From positions 51,211,204 to 51,275,203 of the forward strand of contig CP154956.1 of NCBI GenBank assembly GCA_039621445.1: DNA of 64,000 nt. The letters run 5' to 3'. Under the pieces are notes generated by a model. The model was not told the DNA's origin. It searched no databases and saw only the letters and a list, made by a program, of their open reading frames with translations. Made by a program: the position numbers and the translations under genes. Within the stretch, counting starts at the first letter, position 1; each line of letters starts with the position of its first letter. Origin of the DNA: Euglena gracilis. Its lineage: Eukaryota; Euglenida; Euglenophyceae; Euglenales. Shown in pieces: positions 43,481 through 54,887 of this stretch.

Positions 43481-44104
43481 ACTCGGTGCTTTGTGCTGGG
43501 CACAAAACTGGTTACCATGCTACTGTCCAGCAGGGGGGAAAGGTTTGCCCCTTGACCCCTGGGAGGCTGCTTTTCAACTCAGAACCCCCCCGGGTGGGGT
43601 GGGTGGGTTTGGGGCCGGACCCCCTGGGCCAAAACCCACACGCGGGGCCCGGGTGTGGGTTTTGGTGCGAAGCACTGCATTTGTTGGGAAATGTCCTGAG
43701 ACTGCCCAGTTTGGGGGGGGTCCGGCGCCGGACTGGGTGGGTGAGGGAGAACTGGGTTTTTTTTTAGTGTTGGACCCCCCTCCCCCAGGGGGGGAGGGGA
43801 GGGTGGGTGGGTCCCTTGGACCCCCTCCCCCCGGGAGGGTGGGGGTAGGGACTGGTGGGTATATCTTTTTTTTGGCGCCGAAAATTTTGAAAAAAGGTGC
43901 TACTTTTAGCCTTTTTTTGGCCATTTTCGGGCAAAAGTGGGTGGGTCCCCGGGACCCCCTCCCTCCCCTCCCCTGGGGGGCCGGGGGGGGTGGATGCCAA
44001 CCCTTAAAAAGGCCGCGGGGGAGAACCCCCCCAGGGTCTTAAAAAGAAACTTGACCATGGGGGTCAAGAAAAATAGAATATGAGTGGCATTGGCAAAAAC
44101 ATAG

Positions 44105-44203
44105 TGTGTGGTGTGATTACGCACTGCGAACACGCCGCTCTTTCATTGCCGATGAGATGGGCTTGGGGAAGACGGTACAAGCATTGATGGCTTTGCGACT
44201 TGC
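44105..44203 (+). CDS. SNF2-family annealing helicase (SMARCAL1/ZRANB3-like), motif I exon
   Basis: Encodes YALRTRRSFIADEMGLGKTV followed by QALMALRLA: the Q/GRR region and motif I (Walker A, DEMGLGKT) of SNF2 ATPases, which binds ATP. Family members act in the nucleus on replication forks, reannealing RPA-coated single strands or remodelling forks. Acceptor ACATAG at 44099-44104. The 3' boundary is unclear: no GT lies at the expected end and the likely donor reads G|GA, which could be non-canonical. ADE rather than ADD and the later DESH motif fit the SMARCAL1/ZRANB3 branch. Confidence 0.8.
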
Positions 44204-44823
44204 AGGAAGCAGCCTCTTTCTCTGGAATTTGGGATGCTTCGATCATAATCTGATCCCCCCCCCTCCCGGCATGATCAGGAGAGAACTGAAATCAAATTAT
44301 TTGTTTTTCGGGCAATGCAAATCAGCTTTTTTTCAGGCTCATTGGCTTCCCTGGGGCGTTGATTGCAACATATGACAGCCCCAAATTTGGCCCCGGGGGG
44401 GGTTCGCCCCCCCCCCCCCACCCCCATCCTGTGATCCTCGTTGGCCGGGGAGTCCGACCCCCCCCCCCACCAGGCCTTCCTGTATTTCCGGGGCGGCCGA
44501 TTTTTACGTCAAAGCTTTTTTTGTTGCCTTTGGTGCCAAGGGAATTTTCCTTTGGCCTTCCCGTACAGCTTTGCCCCTGGGTGGGTGGGGGGACCCCCCT
44601 CCCCCCCTTGGGTTCGCTGTGTACCCTGTATAGGCAAACATAGCAACAATGAGCAGGGAAGCTCAACTGTTGGGTATAAAATCTTAACCCCAACCCTATT
44701 CCAATAACCTCATAAATTCACCCCAAATCTTTTTGAGGGAGACAAAAATTTGGGATGTTGACTTCTGGGGGTCAATATCGACCCCCTGCAGTCGGCCGAC
44801 CTGGTCGGGCCGACCATGGTTGC

Positions 44824-45109
44824 CAGGCTTCTTTTTAAGTCACCTGACCCCCCCCCCCCCCCCCCCCCGGGGGGGAGGGGGGTGGGGGGGTGGGTCGGGG
44901 CCGGACCCCCCCCGGGGGGGGGGGGGTCCCGCGCCGGAGGCGCTGGGTATACCTTTTCGGCGCGAAGAGCCGAAATTTTTTGAAAATTGCCTTTAGCGGG
45001 CCCGATTTTGGGGGGGTCCCCGCCCCCCCACCCCCCCCCCCCCGCGCCACCCTGGGTGGGTGGGGGGGGACCCCCCCTCCCCCCCCCAGGGGTCTTAAAA
45101 AGAAGCCTG
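44824..45109. mobile_element. hAT-like miniature element in helicase intron
   Basis: Exact 8-bp duplications ATGGTTGC (44816-44823 and 45110-45117) flank ends CAGGCTTCTTTTTAAGTC and inverted CAGGCTTCTTTTTAAGAC. 286 bp, mostly G/C runs. It lies between the motif I and motif Ia exons on either orientation of reading. Confidence 0.93.
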
Positions 45110-45533
45110 ATGGTTGCCACCACCCCAGAGAAGCGCCCCAGCCAAAGCTAATATTTTCCTTGATTGAGAAAAAGACGTGTTTTTTTGGCAGCTTGCAGGC
45201 CGCAAAATGGCGTGCATTTGGGCCATCAACCACCACGTGGCAGAAGTTGCAGCTGCACATATGGCACAAAGTGGGGCCCCCTCACCCAGGGTGAGGGGTG
45301 GGTGAGGGGGGGTGAGGGGGGGGTGAGGGGGCCCCACTTTGTGCCATGACTCTGCAGCTGCATGAAGAAATGATGAGGGGATGTGTGACTCGGAATGATT
45401 TATGTGCCAGATACAAAAATGCGCAAAAACGTTGCAGTTTCATCTCCCTAAAATGACCAGGTTTTCCAACGACTCTTTTTCTCTTTGCATTGTATGAAGC
45501 CAGCGACCTCGAAGCCTGCCGCAAAAGCACCAG

Positions 45534-45651
45534 AGAGACAGCCTGCCAGAGGCCTACCCAGCGTTAGTCATTTGCCCCGCCTCGCTCAAGATCAACTGGC
45601 AGAGAGAAGCCGACCGATGGACACCAGATGCTACGGTTTCAATTGTGGAAG
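45534..45651 (+). CDS. SNF2 helicase, motif Ia exon
   Basis: Open from acceptor GCACCAG: RDSLPEAYPALVICPASLKI then NWQREADRWTPDATVSIVEG. PALVICPASLKINWQREADRW is the SNF2 motif Ia region (P-x-L-V/I-V-x-P-S-L-x-x-NW), which contacts DNA. It ends at donor G|GTCAAA. It follows the motif I exon in correct order; an alternative acceptor about 30 bases upstream would add SQRPRSLPQKHQ. Confidence 0.8.
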
Positions 45652-47599
45652 GTCAAACAGGGCTCCAACCATCACTTGCTGCAATCTTGTGATTTGGAAC
45701 ACAGTCTCCCTTCAATGGGCTGGGTTTTATTGGGCTTGTCCAACGACCCTCCCCCTCGTCAGTGGGATATGAGTCCATTGGGTGTTGTTTTCTCATTTCT
45801 GCAACGAGTGGTATGTTTTTATTTTGCGCATTCGATTACCTCTTGCCAGCTTCACAACATTCAAGACAAACAAACATTCAAGACATTCAAAACAAGTTCC
45901 CTATTGATTTTTTATTTCAATTATTTTTTTTGGATTTTTTTTGCTTTTAAGTTCATTTATATTTTTTCCATTTTTTCCATTTCATTTCCAATTTTCTCTT
46001 TGCATTTTTTCCAATTCTCCCACAGGACTGCCAGTCCTGGGGGGTTCCTGGGGTACTCCGGGGGCAGTACTCAACGCAAAGAGCCTAAAATGCACACACA
46101 AACACGTCACAGACATATAAATGATGATATTTTGAGGGTCCGTAGGTAGCCCCCCCCCTCCTCCAGTGGAGCCCAGAGTGCCACCTTTGAGTGAGTCCCG
46201 AGGAGAGGGGTCCTTTTGGGCGGTCTGGGGGGTTCCTGGGGGGGAACTTATGGAATGGGAATGCTGCTGGCCTTTGTCACCTGGATTTTTTGATTTTGAT
46301 GTTGGAAACCAGCAAGACTCTGTTTGATTGAGCAGTGTCATTAAGAAGGTGTAGGAATCAACGACGATGTCCAAGAATATTCCCATCCTTCTTTGGGTTG
46401 GCAAGGTCTTTTTTGTGAGATTTGACCTTCGCCTTTGGGGAAATGCCCAACAGAATGTTTTTCCAGCCTAGCCCAACCCTGCCTTTGTAAAGAGCTTGAG
46501 TATTATCTTGTTCATTGGAAAGGATGCAAGACAACGATGTGGTCAGAACCTTGACCTTGCCATGCACGGCTGGACTCTGCTGATATTTGGGTCATCAATT
46601 TCGAACTGGTGAAATATTGCCTTCCCCGACTATGGCGTCGCTTCAGCCAGGGGGGTATCTGCACTTGCATTTTTTTGAACCTTTTTTGACAGTTTTTTTC
46701 CCTTTCCACTGATTTTTTTTTGCAATCGGTGATTATACAGTCTTCCATTTTGAGTTTTTTGGGGGGAAGCCCATCCACCCCCCCCCTTGAGGCCCAATTG
46801 TTATAGGGAGGGTTGTTGTGCCCTCCTTTCCCACACAAATGGGATCGTTCCCCGATTCCCAGGTGGCATCGCACGATTGCTCGAACATTTATGGTGTGCT
46901 GAAGCGTGTTTGATGGCTCTGTTCAAGTTATGATTGGGGTGAATTTGGAAGTGGGTCAGGGCTACACTTATGTTTAGAGTAGTGCCAGGGTTAGGGCTCA
47001 GATTGGGCCTGAGTTCATGCTAAATGTAGTTTGAGATGCCGCCAATGATAAGACCCAATTGTGGTGTACAAGTGTTCAAACGGAAATGCAACACTTAAAC
47101 CCAACCCTATTCTTTTGATTAACCCCGAATGGCGAATGTAATACCTGCGACAATTCCCAGACAAGTGGGGGGGAGCAGGGGCATGAGGATGCTCTGTTCT
47201 TATTTTTTTTGTGAATTTGTGGATAATTGAATTCTTTTAAGCCAGGAAGGGATCATTTTTAGAATGTGCTGTCTCAGTGCGCAACCTTTGGGTTCATCCA
47301 GAACCCCAAAAATACCCTAGCGGTGTTGCAACGTTACAGTTTTTTTGTCTTCGAGGATTCTGGGTGTACTGGATCAGAAAATCCATCGAAGATGGTTTGT
47401 CCAGGTGAGGTTTAGGTGTGAAAATTGATTTTTTTGCACAATTTGCTATGGGGAGGAGGAGACGTTTTGAGTTTGATTTTTTTCTCGGTCGGTTCAGCCA
47501 CTGGCCCATTCTGGCTACTCTGGTCCATTCCCATGCAGGGGGGGGGTCAGCCAGCAGCTCCTTTCCGGCACCTAAATTCAGGATCTTCTGGGGTAGAAT

Positions 47600-47752
47600 C
47601 AGGCTTCTTTTTAAGTCAGAAGACCCTATGGAGGGGTTCCAGGCCAGAGGCCCGGTTATGGGTCTCAGCGCTAAGTACCAAAGTTTTTTTTTGGGAAATG
47701 CCCTCATATGGCCCGATTTTTGGGGGGTCCCCCAGGTCTTAAAAGAAGCCTG
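47600..47752. mobile_element. hAT-like miniature element just upstream of the motif II exon
   Basis: Exact 8-bp duplications GGTAGAAT (47592-47599 and 47753-47760) and inverted ends CAGGCTTCTTTTTAAGTC / CAGGCTTCTTTTAAGACC. 153 bp. It ends only about 34 bp before the motif II exon, inside the branch-point/polypyrimidine zone, so it may affect splicing. Confidence 0.93.
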
Positions 47753-47786
47753 GGTAGAATCGACGCCCTGACCCGAACTGATGCAG

Positions 47787-47853
47787 ATGGCATTCAAGGG
47801 CTTGATTGTGGACGAGAGCCATCGAGTGAAAGACCAGCATGCCCAGTGCATCC
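47787..47853 (+). CDS. SNF2 helicase, motif II (DESH) exon
   Basis: Acceptor GATGCAG at 47786, then MAFKGLIVDESHRVKDQHAQ and C-I, ending in phase 1 at donor GTTCGT (47854). LIVDESHRVKD is Walker B in its DESH form, characteristic of SMARCAL1/ZRANB3-type proteins, and coordinates Mg-ATP hydrolysis. The phase fits the next exon exactly (C joined to TG). Confidence 0.88.
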
Positions 47854-48100
47854 GTTCGTTTCTTTTTTTTGTGGGAGGGGAAAACTGCCGAAGCAATTGA
47901 AAGTGGAGAGGCACGATGAATTGCATATTTGACAACTCGAAACAGCTTACACACAAAAAAAAGAACTTTCCCAACCAAAAGAGGTGGTTGTAGGTAACCC
48001 CATTTTGGAAATGAAGCAAACAGGTTCAACGTGCAAAATGCACGACCTCCTCCGTTTTTAAGAGTGAGCAGCTCAGCTGGAGTAACCCCCTCCCCGCACA

Positions 48101-48145
48101 CAATGAGTCAATCAGTCAATCAGTCAATCAATCAATCAACCGAAC
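48101..48145. repeat. TCAA tetranucleotide repeat
   Basis: About nine TCAG/TCAA units followed by ACCGAACC; lies in the intron between the motif II and III exons. Confidence 0.7.
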
Positions 48146-48242
48146 CAATCAGATGGAAAGGGGAGGGGTCCCACCGGCCCACCCCACTTTGTTCAATCAA
48201 TACCTTGTGAGGTCCCTGCACAAGACGAGGGGATGACCCCAG

Positions 48243-48449
48243 TGACGGTCGCGGTGGCGAAGTTGGCGGCCCAAATCCACGGGGGCCGGCCGAAGGTGGT
48301 CCGGAAGAAACCCCAGGTCATGGACCACCTCGTCCTGCTGCTCTCTCCGGCACGCCGATGCCGAGCCGCCCGAAGGAGCTGGTCTCGCAGCTGAAGATCC
48401 TGGGCCGGCTGGAGCAGGTGTTCGGCTCCCGCCAGCAGTTCTTAGACCG
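48243..48449 (+). CDS. SNF2 helicase, motif III exon with a 2-bp frame error
   Basis: Acceptor ACCCCAG at 48242. The codon completed with the previous exon reads Leu, then TVAVAKLAAQIHGGRPKVV, RKKPQVMDHLVLLLS. After a surplus dinucleotide in CTCTCTCC (48341-48348) the frame resumes as SGTPMPSRPKELVSQLKIL then GRLEQVFGSRQQFLDR. LLLSGTP-x-x-x-x-P-x-EL is SNF2 motif III. Donor GTACGC at 48450, phase 2. Either a sequencing indel in a CT repeat or a real frameshift. Confidence 0.85.
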
Positions 48450-49509
48450 GTACGCAACGAGCCTTTCAGCGCCTCCTTTTGCTCTGAAGAAGTCAAAGGA
48501 AAGGTCAAGTGTTGTTGGGGGTTCAAAATGAGACGAAGTTCGGTGACAAATCAAGATGGGAATTCCGGAAATCAGAACAAGCTGATGTGTTTATTTCCCA
48601 CCAAATGTTCAAGTGTATGACCAATCGTTTGCCGATACATGCAAATACATCCCCGAAAGTAACACCCCCCTCCAAATCGTAACCCCCCACCCAATTCCTG
48701 AGAAACGATCTGCTCGAAATGATAATCTCCCCCCTGGTGAACGAGGAAGCAAAATGACCAGAAGCGTCGGGAAATTGGTTCAGAATGGTGGTGAAATAAG
48801 AGCATACAACAGGAGCAGAGGTTTTATCAAGTTTCGTGACCCGGGGTGTGGGGGGTCCTGGACGAGCCCCCCCCCCTGGGGGGGCAAGTGGGTTCCCCAC
48901 CAGAGGTGGGTTTTCCCTTATTTTTTTTAAGGACCCCCTCAAAAGTGGGTCCCCGGGTCCCCCTGAGCCCCCCAGGTGACCTTTGGGATTTGTCTTTTCA
49001 TTTTTTTTGTATGTTGAATGAGAGGAGAGGGCGGTGGCAGCAGGAGCAAACTAAAGCCCGCAGAGCCGTAATTGGGGGGAAACTGGTGGCGTTTATGGAT
49101 TATCATGGTGCTGCATCCCGAGAGCAGTCACACTGTTTTTTGGTTGTTTTTGCTGGTTCAAGGCAATGTGCTTCTTTCTCTTGTGTGTATCACTCCTAGT
49201 ATCACTCCTTTGTTTGTTATTTTTATTTTTATTTTTATAGGATATTACCATAAGTTTTGGCATTCATCTGCAGCACGACGTTTTGTTAGATGGAAATTTT
49301 ATCTGTTAATTTGGTGTTGAATTTGCATCCGGGTGCATCAAGGGGAACCTTCACTGAAACTGAAAACTTGAGCCCCACCTGATCGTTTTGGTTACACACA
49401 AGCCATATCATCCTCTCCCATCTGAGCAGACTTGTCTGAAGCACAATCTTTACCTGCATCTTCTCAATTTCACAAAATTCGACACTGCAGAAACTCCTGA
49501 AGATTGATA

Positions 49510-49901
49510 ACCCCCCCCCCCCACTTATACCCCCCCCCCCCCCACTTACTAACCCCCCCCCCACTTACCAACCCCCCCCTCGGGCCGACCAACCAAACCG
49601 GGACTTATAACCCCCCCTTCGGGGAAGAAAAATGAAAGCCGCTGGGGACGATTTTTTCGGCCGCAAACCCCCCAAAATCTGATTTTTGGCCCTTTTTTGA
49701 GATCGACCATCATCATCATGCCATTTTTGACCAAATTTGCCAAAAATTGCCAATTTGGGAGGGTTTCGGGGTCATTTTTGGGGTTCGGATTTTCACCAAC
49801 AATTCCGGGACTTATAACCCCCCTTACTTATAAACCCCCCCCCTTCGGCCGACCAACCAAACCAGATCCTACTAACCCCCGGGGGTTTATAAGTGGGGGG
49901 G
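49510..49901. mobile_element. poly-C-ended TA-flanked element in helicase intron (copy 12)
   Basis: Ends begin ACCCCCCCCCCCCCACTTAT and, inverted, CCCCCCCACTTATAAACCCC, bordered by TA at 49508-49509 and 49902-49903. The interior repeats ACTTATAACCCCC and GGCCGACCAACCAAACC in the same orientation at both sides. Confidence 0.7.
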
Positions 49902-50562
49902 TATACTACGGCAAACACACACCTAATTTGGCCAGCATTAACTCCATATTTACCAAAAAAAATTGGTGACTGTGGTTCAACCTTTGGCCATTCTTCACAT
50001 CAACTGCACTTTAAATTTTTTGTTTTGGCCAATTATGAAACCAGTTTTGGCCAAAAGTGACAGCAACGTTGGCAACAACGTTGGCCATCTTTCACCAGAA
50101 ATAGCACACATTTTTCAAGGAACGTGGGTACAAATATCCGTCGTTCAACCATGAATGTGTGACTGTCTATGAAATCCGCAACTGTTCACACCGACCGGCG
50201 GGTCATTTTCAGATCGCGGCTGGGACAAAATTCGGGGAGAAATTGTGGGTCTGTTTTTACTGCAGTGTTTGTCAAAAATTGACAAAATTGCTGTTTCTTT
50301 TGAGCCAACCCCAAGCATAATTGGCCAATGTCAAGGATGGCCGAAATTTTATCAAAGTCGGCCAAAATTTTGTCAAAACCGACTAAAATTGCCGTAAAAA
50401 CTGTCCAACAGTCGTGCGTGTTAGGTGTATGTATTGTAAAATGAATGTAAAATGTATGTATGCAAAAAAATAAATGCCTCAAGGCTCCTGAAATGAGCAT
50501 CATGGAAGGGCATGCAGTGTTGGTTTCTTTTATGCACCAAATTTTTTTTTTTTTTTTGGCAG

Positions 50563-50685
50563 CACTGCTCTCAGGGCCTGAACCTTGAGGAATTGAACGA
50601 GAAGTTGCGCAGTAGCTGCTTCCTGCGGCGGACCAAGGACGGTGTGCTGCCCCAGCTCCCCCAGAAGGAGTGCGTCGTGACTTAT
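50563..50685 (+). CDS. SNF2 helicase, exon after motif III
   Basis: Preceded by an 18-T tract and acceptor GGCAG; a second AG at 50573-50574 is possible. Encodes GLNLEELNEKLRSSCFLRRT followed by KDGVLPQLPQKECVV: the helix bundle with FLRRTK and VLPQLPxK before the second RecA lobe (family pattern N-x-x-EL ... RR-x-K-x-x-VL-x-LP-x-K). Donor GTGCGT. At least one short exon between this and motif III seems missing. The motif IV-VI exons of the HELICc lobe were not found in the window. Confidence 0.82.
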
Positions 50686-52090
50686 GTGCGTGGCAGCAAG
50701 CTGCTTGCTGTTGAGGATCCAATGCCTCCTTTGCTGACTCCATTGCAGCACAGGTGTTGATGGTGAACAACATGCAGACTGGACGGCAGGCATATAACCA
50801 AACCTTTGTTCCCATTCTTATTCTTGGGCGTTTTTCCTCGTAAGTAGACTGGTCCGTTTAATCCTTTTCATGTCTGTCCATAATGGATTGTATCATGTAG
50901 AAACAGTCATCTCCAAATTTATTAACCATGGTCAGCTGGCCAAGGTAAAAAAAAAGGGAGTTGGTTTGGGGGCAAACACATCAAGCGTGCAGTTACGGCT
51001 CGCCCCGCAGTCAATTTTGCATCATGGGTGGGTGGAGGTTCCCGTTGAAGGGTCACAGCGTATTTTATTTATGGTGGTCAGAATAGGATTAACAAGCGGA
51101 CAATTCAGAATCTGCCAAAATTAGGAATCTCGAAATTTCAAATTAGGATTTTAGAGCTAACTTAGGCATCATCAACCCTAAATTCCAAGGTTTTAATCCC
51201 AAAATTAGGAATTTGCCAAGATCTCCACCAAAATGGGCATCACTGGCAAACAAAAAAAATGCAAGTGTGGGCAGGTCAGTGACACATATCATTCACCATG
51301 ATCCTTTTACAATCCTGGGGTGTTGTTTAGTCGCCGGCTGTCTGACCAACATGTTATGAAAATACTGGAGACACATTTGATTTCATTCCAATCGACGGAG
51401 TATCTTATGATTGCACGTGGCTTCTTCCTGTTTGGATATGAAGAACATTGCGAAATAGGCCTTCCATTCAAATTTCATGAAGTATTGTCGGAGACATACT
51501 ACGTTTATTGGGGGGAGGGGCTATTCTCATCACATGGAAAGGGCTCATGCCATGTGCTGTCCCAGCAGTTGTGTTTTTCCAATTTGGAAAGCCAGCTGGA
51601 ATTATACATTTCCGACACAGCACAAACAACACAGGCCATGAACGTTGCCAATGTATTTACAACTGGTGTTGCTGCTGTTACACTGCCTCCACCTTCGGCC
51701 TTCACTGGTTAACCATTCAGCCATCGAGCAGTTGATTAACCTGGCCAAAAAAATGGTCAACTGGTTAAATGGTTAACTGGGTCATGGGGGGTCTATCCTG
51801 GAAAAATCCAGGGGGTCTGTGAAAAATGTGTACTCCTAATGCTAATCTGGAAGTTAGGCTTAAAGTTAGGCCTAACTCCTTACCCTAACCCAATTCCGTC
51901 AGTAACTCAAAATTCTCCTCGGACCCCCCTGGATCCTCCTAATGGAACCCCGCCAGCGGTGTTCCATTGGGAGGACCCAAGTCGGTTAACCATCGAACTC
52001 TGGTCATGTGGGCAGTGATCCACTGCACGCAAAAAGATCGTGGCTGGGTTTGTGGGTAATATGGATGGTGCGTGTTTTCTTTGTGTTTTG
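50686..52090. other. intronic or intergenic sequence, no gene recognised
   Basis: 51110-51250 carries reverse copies of the GATTCCTAATTTGG motif seen at 14.6 kb. 51320-51712 is an open plus-strand frame of unremarkable composition with no domain. 51840-51900 contains TTAGGCTTAAAGTTAGGCCT-type sequence. Confidence 0.35.
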
Positions 52091-52099
52091 CGACATGGA

Positions 52100-52420
52100 C
52101 TCTGACCCAGCTTGTGCCGCAGCATCATCCACACTCCAAACCCCCGCACTAACTGGGCCCGAGTTGTGGACAAGGTGTCCTCCACACTGCAAGGCATGCT
52201 TTCGCCAGCCCCCGACTGATGCGGGACTACCAGTAGGGCATTGTTTCGCCACCTCGCCACCTATCTGGAGGGGGGGAACTGAAGCCCGAAGCAACGCTCT
52301 GCCGCTGGGATTGCCTCCAGCGCTTCCGCAAATTCCTGAAGGACCAGAGACTGCGGGAGGAGGGCAAGAAGCCGATGCGGAAGTCCAGACCACGGTTTCT
52401 CCTGGAGTTTGCCCTCCCGT
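52100..52420 (+). pseudogene. degraded coding fragment of unknown family
   Basis: Reading plus-strand frames across a G run gives protein-like sequence: NWARVVDKVSSTLQGMLSP, a stop, then TTSRALFRHLATYLEGG, and after a one-base shift in the G run (52270-52277), ELKPEATLCRWDCLQRFRKF then LKDQRLREEGKKPMRKSRPR. The helix-rich basic pattern could be Gag or a host exon. I recognise no family. Confidence 0.3.
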
Positions 52421-54116
52421 AGGCATACTCCTAGGTGGTTGTGTCAAAGATATGACGTGGGTTTAAACCTTAGTATAAAACAGAGACACAAATAGAGACA
52501 AAACCCAAAAAAAGCCATCAAAAATTACCTGCAAAGATTTTAAAAAAAAACGGAAAATGGCATCCTTAAACAGCTCAGCTGGCAGAGGGGGGAGGGCAAA
52601 GTGGCCGACCTCTAACCAAAATTTGTACCTGCATCATGCACTTCATGGTCATTCAATCGCTGAATCATTGGATGATGTCCACAATTGATTGACCAAGTTA
52701 TTATTCTTGTTGCCATCCCATCTTCTTTTTAACCAGTGCTCGGCACTGCTATGCCCCCCCTTGGTGTTCCCGTCCTCTGGCCCCCCTTTTGAGTCCATGG
52801 GAGCAGAGAAACAGTGAGGGGGGGGGGGGCGAGCCCCCTTACTGTTTCCATAGGCCGTGGACTAACCAACCAAGTTAGACCCACGGCCACCTAAAACTCC
52901 AAAATGAAGCCTTTTGGTTCTCAGGCTTAAAACTTGCAGCCCCCCAGCATTTTCGCGTTGGTTTGCAGTTTGATGGGAATGAAAGCACTTGAAACCAACC
53001 AAAAGACTTTTTCTCTCTTTGTTCCAAGAATCCTTTACAAACAGTGCCCTGACACTGTACTCTTCTTGTACCCCCTGTGGGAACACTAAGGGGGGCAACA
53101 AAAATCTGCAAAACATGGAGACTTTGAAAAAAACAATTGGCGTTCAAAAACACAACGTCCCAGGTATTTGCAACTCAATTTTTTCTCATTGCCAGCGACA
53201 ACGTCTCACTCCAACAATCCTTGGCTCTGATCAGCTGTAATCCAAATACAGGGCATTTGATGGGCACACCTGTCAGGCGTTGCATTGTTGAAATGGTGAG
53301 GAATCAAAATGTATAACCGTTCGGTTAATATTGCTGTAAAATAATCAAAAGATGAAATGGTTTAAAGAATGAATATTCTCGTGATTCATTTCCATGACCT
53401 ACTTCCACTTGAAATGCATCTTGGCAAAATTAGGGCAATTGGCAAAATCAGGGCAATTATGGTTCTAAATACCCCCAAGCTGGCAAGGGGGTGTTATAAG
53501 GGGGGGGGGTGCGTAGGGGTCTGCGGCGAGTGAAAACAGCTTTGTCGGCCCGGGCTGGTGGCGACAACAGTCCTACAGAAATTTTTTCATTTTTTGGGGG
53601 AATTTGATAAAATTATCAATTTTTGAAAAAATGCAAATATGCTCTTTTTGACGTCTTTCACCCATGATTTTCTGATTTTCTGTTTTTTTTTTTCCCTCGT
53701 ATTTTTTGGTGCTTTTTGTGATTTTTGAGATCCAAAAATTTCGAATCTCTTTCGATCCTCTTTTGCAAGAAGGAGACCCCTGTAGACTCCTTGGGCTTGG
53801 GCAGCATGTGAGTATGTAACTTGTGAAAAGAAGTTTTACGGGAAACTGTAAAGTCAACGATGTTCATTATTTCCCATGAATTTTGTTTGAAGTCAGCAAA
53901 CGTGCTGTATTAATGAGAGTGAGCAGTTTAACAACCTGGTGGTCTATCTATATTTCCCTCCTGGACAGGTGTGTCACAGGAGCGGCAGAGTTCCAACGAC
54001 TGAAGTGGGTGGGACGTGAAGGTGCTCAAGAAGAGTTTGTCAATTCAAAACATCCAGAAAAAGCCGCTCGTGCAGAACCTCAAAACAGAAATTGTTGAAG
54101 TTTCTGAAAGATTTCA
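52421..54116. other. no gene recognised
   Basis: Unique-looking sequence with G runs at 52815-52835 and 53490-53520. A plus-strand frame at 53960-54098 (GAAEFQRLKWVGREGAQEEF) could be the beginning of the DIRS Gag region or an exon; evidence is too thin to call. Confidence 0.3.
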
Positions 54117-54887
54117 ATGAAAGACGCAATTTCCAAGACGAACAGCGCTGGAGAACTTCAAGACGGAGCAGCAGAAGCCGCAGCAGCTGGACAACCTGAC
54201 GGCGCGGGTCGACTATGGCGAACCGTGGCTGCCCCTTCCCCAAAAGAAATTTCCCCAGAAGAAACTTTCACAACCCAAACCCCCCAAAGTGATGGCCACG
54301 GACCCTGGCAGACAGTGGTCAGAAGACCCCGCAAGCGGCAGAAGCAACAACCAGCAGGCCACTGCGGCCATTGTAACCAGGGCCATGGCGGCCAACTTTC
54401 CAAAACACATAATGTGCTCAAGTGGTGCTATTGCAGCCAGAACCGCACAGGCCATGGAGGCCACAGAAGCCATGACGGCACAACCAGCCATGAAGGCATC
54501 TCTTTCCCAAAATTCGCTGGAACAAAGGCCAAGGTGGCCACCGCACCAAGGCCCCACAGGACATGGCGGGGCAAAAAAGGTCATACACACCATCCACTCC
54601 CCATCATTTTCGTTTTCTCAATCACATCACATCCAGAAGGGCCACCACACCGCACCCCCCAGGGGTCAAGGGTGGGGCCCCAAGAACCCCTCAAGATTTC
54701 AATTCGGCATGGCGACCCAGAAATCAATCAGGCCATTGGGGTCTTTCAAGTTATCATCAAGGCCACTGGGGCCAGAAATATCAACAAGAAGATCAATTTC
54801 AACAAGATCACAAGGGGGTCCATCACAGGCCCCCCAGAAGCTAAGTGGCAGCCCTGCTGCACTGAGCTCCTTTACATTTATGTGTAA
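54117..54887 (+). pseudogene. DIRS-like element: Gag-like region
   Basis: Open frame of about 256 codons rich in Gln, Pro, Arg and His, including GHCGHCNQGHGGQLSKTHN and WCYCSQNRTGHGGH, which look like decayed CxxC-GH zinc-knuckle patterns. The sister frame also stays open, so frameshifts are likely. It lies directly upstream of the inverted RT block on the plus strand, the position expected for Gag in DIRS-type elements. Assignment rests mainly on position. Confidence 0.45.

Noticed and set aside
51320-51712. A 130-residue plus-strand frame as the missing second helicase lobe
   Set aside because: None of the HELICc motifs (such as a Q-x-x-x-R-x-x-R arginine-finger segment) can be seen in it.
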